Shown here: in pieces, positions 59,511-64,000 of the stretch
How the letters are laid out: every line of letters begins with the position of its first letter
How positions within the stretch are numbered: the first letter of the stretch is position 1
Assembly (NCBI RefSeq): GCF_040807025.1
Contig: NC_090944.1
Coordinates: 122,565,738-122,629,737, forward strand
DNA from: Struthio camelus
Taxonomy: Eukaryota; Chordata; Aves; Struthioniformes; Struthionidae
Reading direction: 5' to 3'
DNA: 64,000 nt
Notes under the pieces: model-generated
Seen by the model: the letters and a program-made list of their open reading frames with translations, nothing else
What the model was told of the DNA's origin: nothing
The model's database searches: none
Translations under genes and position numbers: made by a program

Positions 59511-61844
59511 ATACAAAGACCCTCATTTAAGCTGCAAATCACCAAAAGCGATGGTTGAGAATTCAGGGAAACTCTCTCAACCAGCTTGCCCTGCTCTTCC
59601 ACTGTTTTCTGGGCCTCCTCTACCACCACTAGACTCTCAAGGTGTTGGGGTAGATGGAACTTAGGACTGGCATGATGTGGTTGTTCATATGGATGTATTT
59701 GCTTCCTCCAAATCATTCAGTTTTGCAAGAGAGTCTCACTCTAGGTCCTTGCCTCAGAGGAGTGCAGCAGCTGAACTTTGAGCAAAGAGTCCCACAATTG
59801 CTAGTTACCCTGTGACTCAGAATCAATATTGCAGTCTTCGGGGTTTTTTCTTGCCTAGCATACTATGTGCATCCCGAAGGTGCTGATTTGTCTGCTTACT
59901 GGCCCAATTTCTGAGATTCATCTCGAGGATTTGTGGGTTTTTTTCGGAGAATTCAGAATTACCGGTTCTAACTACATTTTACGTTTTTGAATGTCGTTCA
60001 CAGCTTATACGTGGTAAAAGGTGGTTCTTCTCATGCGATATTTAGAACATTGCTCTGAGCGAAACAATTACCTTTTTCTAGTTAAAATAAGTATATTCAA
60101 TTTTAATATGCCTAAATTATTTTGAATTAAAACCACTTGTCTCTTGTACGTTAATCAAATACAACTCCAACAATTCTGGAAAGCATTCAAGATAAAATAT
60201 ATTAACTTGAAAGCAAAGAGAATTGTAAATACAAAGTTAATAAAGATAAGCAACATTAAAGTCAACAAGCTTTATAAAAAGGGTTGTTAGGGGGTTGCTG
60301 TAAAATGGTCTTTTCCTACCAAAAGAAATTTATATTCTTGAGAAAAATTGAGTAAAAACAATTCTGAGAAAACTCAAATATTTGCATTCAGAATTACAGC
60401 TTTTGCACTTGAATTAGCTGTTCAATTCAAACACCTAACACCTCTGTCTCCTCTGGCTGACGCTCTTGCTTTCGGAGGGGTCCATAGCTCCTAGGGCACT
60501 ATGATCTTGCGCTGGCGAGAGTCTGTGGGAATCTGGCTGGTGGCATATACCAAGAGGTATAGTAGTGCCATGTTCTACAAGACATATCCAGTTTCTGTGT
60601 TTGCTTTAAAACCTGCTGTTATCAAAAATATATGTATTTTTCAGGAAATAATTTTTTTCACTAGAAAGCAGCTATTACAGATTTTTTTCTATTACTCGCA
60701 TGTGTATGTGTTTCTAATGTAATAGTGGATGAGTGCAAGAGATATGACCTACTTGCAATTTGTCTGATTTGCTCTAAAAGGGATTTTCTTGCATATTGTT
60801 TGTTAGTAAGAAAAAGGTTAGTACTGGACTGGAAATGGAAGTTCAATTTCAGTAGGATTTCAGAAACACTTTTCCGTACTAATTTTATCTAGCTTTCTGT
60901 TTATTTTAGAATAATGTTAGCAGAACCGGCATGTTGCAATAAAGGATTGTTTCCCACTGTTACACAAATGCTGATACAAACCTCAGCATTTATACAAAAC
61001 AAATGTCGAGATGAAGTCAAGACATTTATTTTCTAAGCAGGAGATGTTGATTCTCTGACAACATGATATTGCTTTGCCTTTATTTCTATTATGCCAAATG
61101 ATTGATGTGGATTTAATCCTTAGTTTGATGGCTGTTTTGCTCAGTGGCGAGGTAGTTGAGAATTTCATCGTTATTAGTGAGCGGCATTCTGATTTTTCTA
61201 CAAAAGAGTCTGCTAGCCCCAATTCAAATCCCAGGTGTAAATCCAGAGATTCATTGTGCCTATTGCTTGCATTCTGACCAAGCCAAGAGCAATGTGCTCA
61301 CAAAACATGTGAATATTTGTTTTGATTTCTAGGGCAGGAACATGTTTTTATATGAAGAGCTCCAGGTACGTGCATGAATCTTTAAAAATAAGAAATAATA
61401 AAGAGGGGTATACTTTCATGAGTAAACTACTTACCACGTGGTAGAATAGGAATACGTATATGCCTGCACATATATATATTGTAGTCTAGTTGACTGGAAG
61501 ACGTTTAAATTGCTAGGATTTACAATGGAAGGAAAATACTCAGCCACAAAATATTTTGAATGTTTATGGGAGCCAGCACGGCAGATAGAAATTACAAAAG
61601 ATTGCAAGAGAAATGCAGAATATTGAAGAACTATTGGTGTCTGTGCATTTGAATGCATCGCTGAATGCAGTCAGCAGTGGATTAGGAGTTGGAGACTGCG
61701 ATAGACTGGCAGCGGTCCTCGTTCAGAGCCTCCCCTCTGATAGTTGCTGCTGCCAACTGCTGAAGGAGGACGTTCTCGAGAACTTTTATTGAACAGTCAT
61801 AGACTAACGCGTCTAGATGGAGAATGTATTTTGTCTGTCTCTCG

Positions 61845-61877
61845 AGGCGTTTTCTCCTCTCAGGAGGAGAGAAGCCT
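61845..61877 (+). other. Long hairpin with TCAG loop
   Basis: AGGCGTTTTCTCCTC and GAGGAGAGAAGCCT pair over 14 positions (one G-U pair in RNA, one bulged G) around loop TCAG. It is too short for a typical microRNA precursor by itself. The structure is visible; a role is not. Confidence 0.5.
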
Positions 61878-62829
61878 GCAATAACTAATCGATAATAGGT
61901 GTCCAGCAGTGATGTTCAGCACAAAGCCCTTGAATGATCTCTCTGTGCTGCCTTTGTGTTGTGAAGTTTCTCCACTAAAACAAAGCAGAATGCAGAACTC
62001 AACCTGTGGAGTGAAATAAGATCATCTATGCTGTTTGGAAGCAACGTTTACTTCACCTTGCTTGTGGGATTTTGTCAATCTTCTGTTTTGAAAGAGATTT
62101 ATGGTATGTCTTCAGCTTTATTTTCCATGTTTTTAAGACTTCTAGTGTTTGATTTTAAGACTGACTTTTCCCATCTGTGCTGTGAGAAGGGGCAAGCACA
62201 GATACGGTGGAAAGGATTTGATTATTTATTACTTTTGTTCGCAATTAGATGATGCTCCTTAGGAAACCTGGCAGAGGCAGAGCTTCCTGGAGGAAAGGGG
62301 TTGTGCATTCCCTCTGTGGGCTACTGAGCCTGTTTGGAGAGGAGAAGCTTTGAGGTACTGCTCTTGGCAGGAGGTTCCCAGGCCAGAGATGGAAAAATCT
62401 GTGTTGAGGAGCAGGGAGCAGACCCTGAAGGTGATGGAAAGGGTTTCTAGGAGGTCTGGGCAGAGCTTACTGCCACTCAAAATAAGTCACTGAGTAACTC
62501 CAAACCTTCTGCAAAGGTACTGCATGTAATGAGAGAGGACTGTGTAAACTCTTTCTGGTTCTCTTCTGTCTAACCAATTTCCTTTGGGTTTTTTCTGTTT
62601 TGAAGTTAATTGTCCTAGTTTATTTTCTACTAAAAACTGCCCTTGAGGGGCTTAGAAACCTTTGCTCTTTCAGGTATTCTCTGCTGAGGAAGGTCAAGAC
62701 ATAGTACCTCAAAGCTCGCAACTTGAAGTGCCATCATAGAGACCCTCCAGACTTTCTTGTCACTACGTTTTTGCTGTGTATTTGTTACGTGTACCCATAT
62801 CCACCTTCTTTTGTGACAGCCCTGTCCCA

Positions 62830-63130
62830 TTCAGTGCTGAGCAGAGCTGCTGTGACTGAGCAGGGCGCATACACGCTAGCTCTCCACTTCTTTCTGGGAA
62901 GGTAGTTGTGGTAGGGGGACATCGCTGCTTCAGCAGCGTCTTAGCTCCTGTTACCCTGCAGCCGACCCACTGTGGAGACTCGCTGCTGCGAGCGGGGATG
63001 AGCTGAGGCTGAAGGCACAGCCTCAGTGCAGAGGTAACCTCTGGCAGAAGAAGAGAGGAGCGAGCTGGGCAGCAGCGGATTTTTACACTGAGGCAAGTAC
63101 ACAAGGCGACAGCCCCGTGCCTAGGCATCG
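62830..63130. other. GC-rich stretch in intron 2
   Basis: About 300 bp of higher GC carry several short hairpins, such as CGCTGC-TTCA-GCAGCG (about 62924-62939) and CTCGC-TGCT-GCGAG. A 125-codon minus-strand frame (63140-62763) crosses it, but it is rich in Ser, Pro and Arg and lacks any recognised domain. It is probably non-coding, possibly regulatory. Confidence 0.3.
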
Positions 63131-64000
63131 TTGATGACACACACTTTATTTAAAAATAAGCTTATTTTCCCTTGTGTTTCTTGGTAGCAGGCTTAAACAT
63201 GCTAACAAGCAAAGTGGCTTTTCATGAACCTTCATCTGTCAGTATCAAGAAGCCTGTTTTGTGCTCCTAGGACTCAGAGTACCTCTGAATAGCACATTAT
63301 GTTTTCATCCTACTGTGTTGCCAGGCACTGTGCTTTCAGGATAAGAGAGAATATGTTAATGATTGAAACACCCTGTAAAAATGAGAGGGAAGTTGTGAGT
63401 GATGGGCAATTGCTCAGGTCACTGAAGGGAGGGCTTCCAAACGGCAACACAGCAGAGCACTGCACAGATTTAAGTCCCATGAAGCATATTCCCTGTGGAC
63501 TGGCAGTCCTACCTTATTGGAAGTTTAAGGGTCTTTCCTCATATGGAGGAATTGATTTCAGATATAAATACATTGATAAAAATCTAGGCCATAGTTATTT
63601 TGTTTTATGATGGCATCAAGTCAGAGTCAGTCCCAGCAACATGAGAGCAAGATGTCTTTTTAAATGCAAATCTAAACACACTTCTAATCTCCATATTTTG
63701 TGAGTTTATTGGCAGGTTAAAAGCTTTCTGCAGTCAGGTAAGCGGCAAAGTTATCATTTGCCACAACTTCCTTAGTTCACAAGACAGCAAGTAGTAACAG
63801 AATAGCAACCATCCTTTGGGGAAGATTGTCCAGGAGGCTACTCTTGTTCTTGTCATTATTGACTCTCAATAGCCTATTCTAAAAATCTGTAGAGCTTACT
63901 CTAGCACTGACCTTGTCTAATTGTATTGATTGTTAGTAACTGAAGGCTGATTAGGAAGCGAGTTGCTATGGTAATTCTTGAGTTGTACATATAAAGGGAA

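Larger units (their letters stand above)
50595..64000 (+). other. FSHR intron 2, partial
   Basis: The intron begins at donor GTATGT (50595-50600) and is open at the right edge, so it is at least 13.4 kb long. It contains a CR1 relic (59080-59510), a 22-bp tandem duplication, a CpG-rich block at 57278-57468, a GC-rich stretch at 62830-63130 and several hairpins. The remainder (50601-54720, 55504-57270, 57470-59080, 59511-61840, 63131-64000) has no recognisable exon or RNA gene. Every 'gagat' context was checked by eye for FSHR exon 3 and none fitted. Confidence 0.85.

Noticed and set aside
1..64000. Endogenous retrovirus, CRISPR array, operon or tRNA gene
   Set aside because: No paired long terminal repeats, primer-binding site, regular spacer array, clustered coding frames or tRNA cloverleaf were seen on either strand.

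Overview
This window reads as a piece of bird (or closely related archosaur) nuclear genome. It is AT-rich and CpG-poor, has almost no long reading frames, and carries CR1-type LINE relics, one ending in the CR1 3' tail typical of birds, plus a few old tRNA-derived SINE scraps. There is no sign of operons, ribosome binding sites, CRISPR or prophage. No ordinary full-length protein gene lies wholly inside it.

The one gene that can be named with confidence is the follicle-stimulating hormone receptor, FSHR, on the + strand. Coding exon 1 (14355-14506) encodes the signal peptide and the N-terminal cysteine cluster. Coding exon 2 (50523-50594) encodes the first leucine-rich-repeat segment. Both have good splice sites, and their phases join exactly (CT + G = Leu51). 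Intron 1 is 36,016 bp. Intron 2 starts at 50595 and runs off the right edge, and no exon 3 was found. The window therefore holds 5' flank, exon 1, intron 1, exon 2 and over 13.4 kb of intron 2.

Region by region: 1-14 kb is non-coding flank with two CR1 relics (440-1900 and 7912-8625), an unusual CATCTAAA inverted-repeat cluster (2123-2228) and a CpG-rich patch (5530-5860). About 13.8-14.35 kb is the likely FSHR promoter, with an E-box 124 bp before the ATG. 14.5-50.5 kb is intron 1, with CR1 pieces near 35-37 kb, two SINE relics, two CTCF-like motifs facing each other, and a possible unannotated membrane-segment exon at 38072-38308. 50.6-64 kb is intron 2, with a + strand CR1 relic, a small CpG-rich block, a fresh 22-bp tandem duplication and several clean hairpins.

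The most interesting unexplained items are a perfect 10-bp-arm inverted repeat 41 bp upstream of exon 2, the candidate membrane-segment exon in intron 1, the convergent CTCF-like pair, and neighbouring hairpins at 54.7 kb. None of these amounts to a demonstrated new system. All are sequence-level leads, judged without alignments or expression data.
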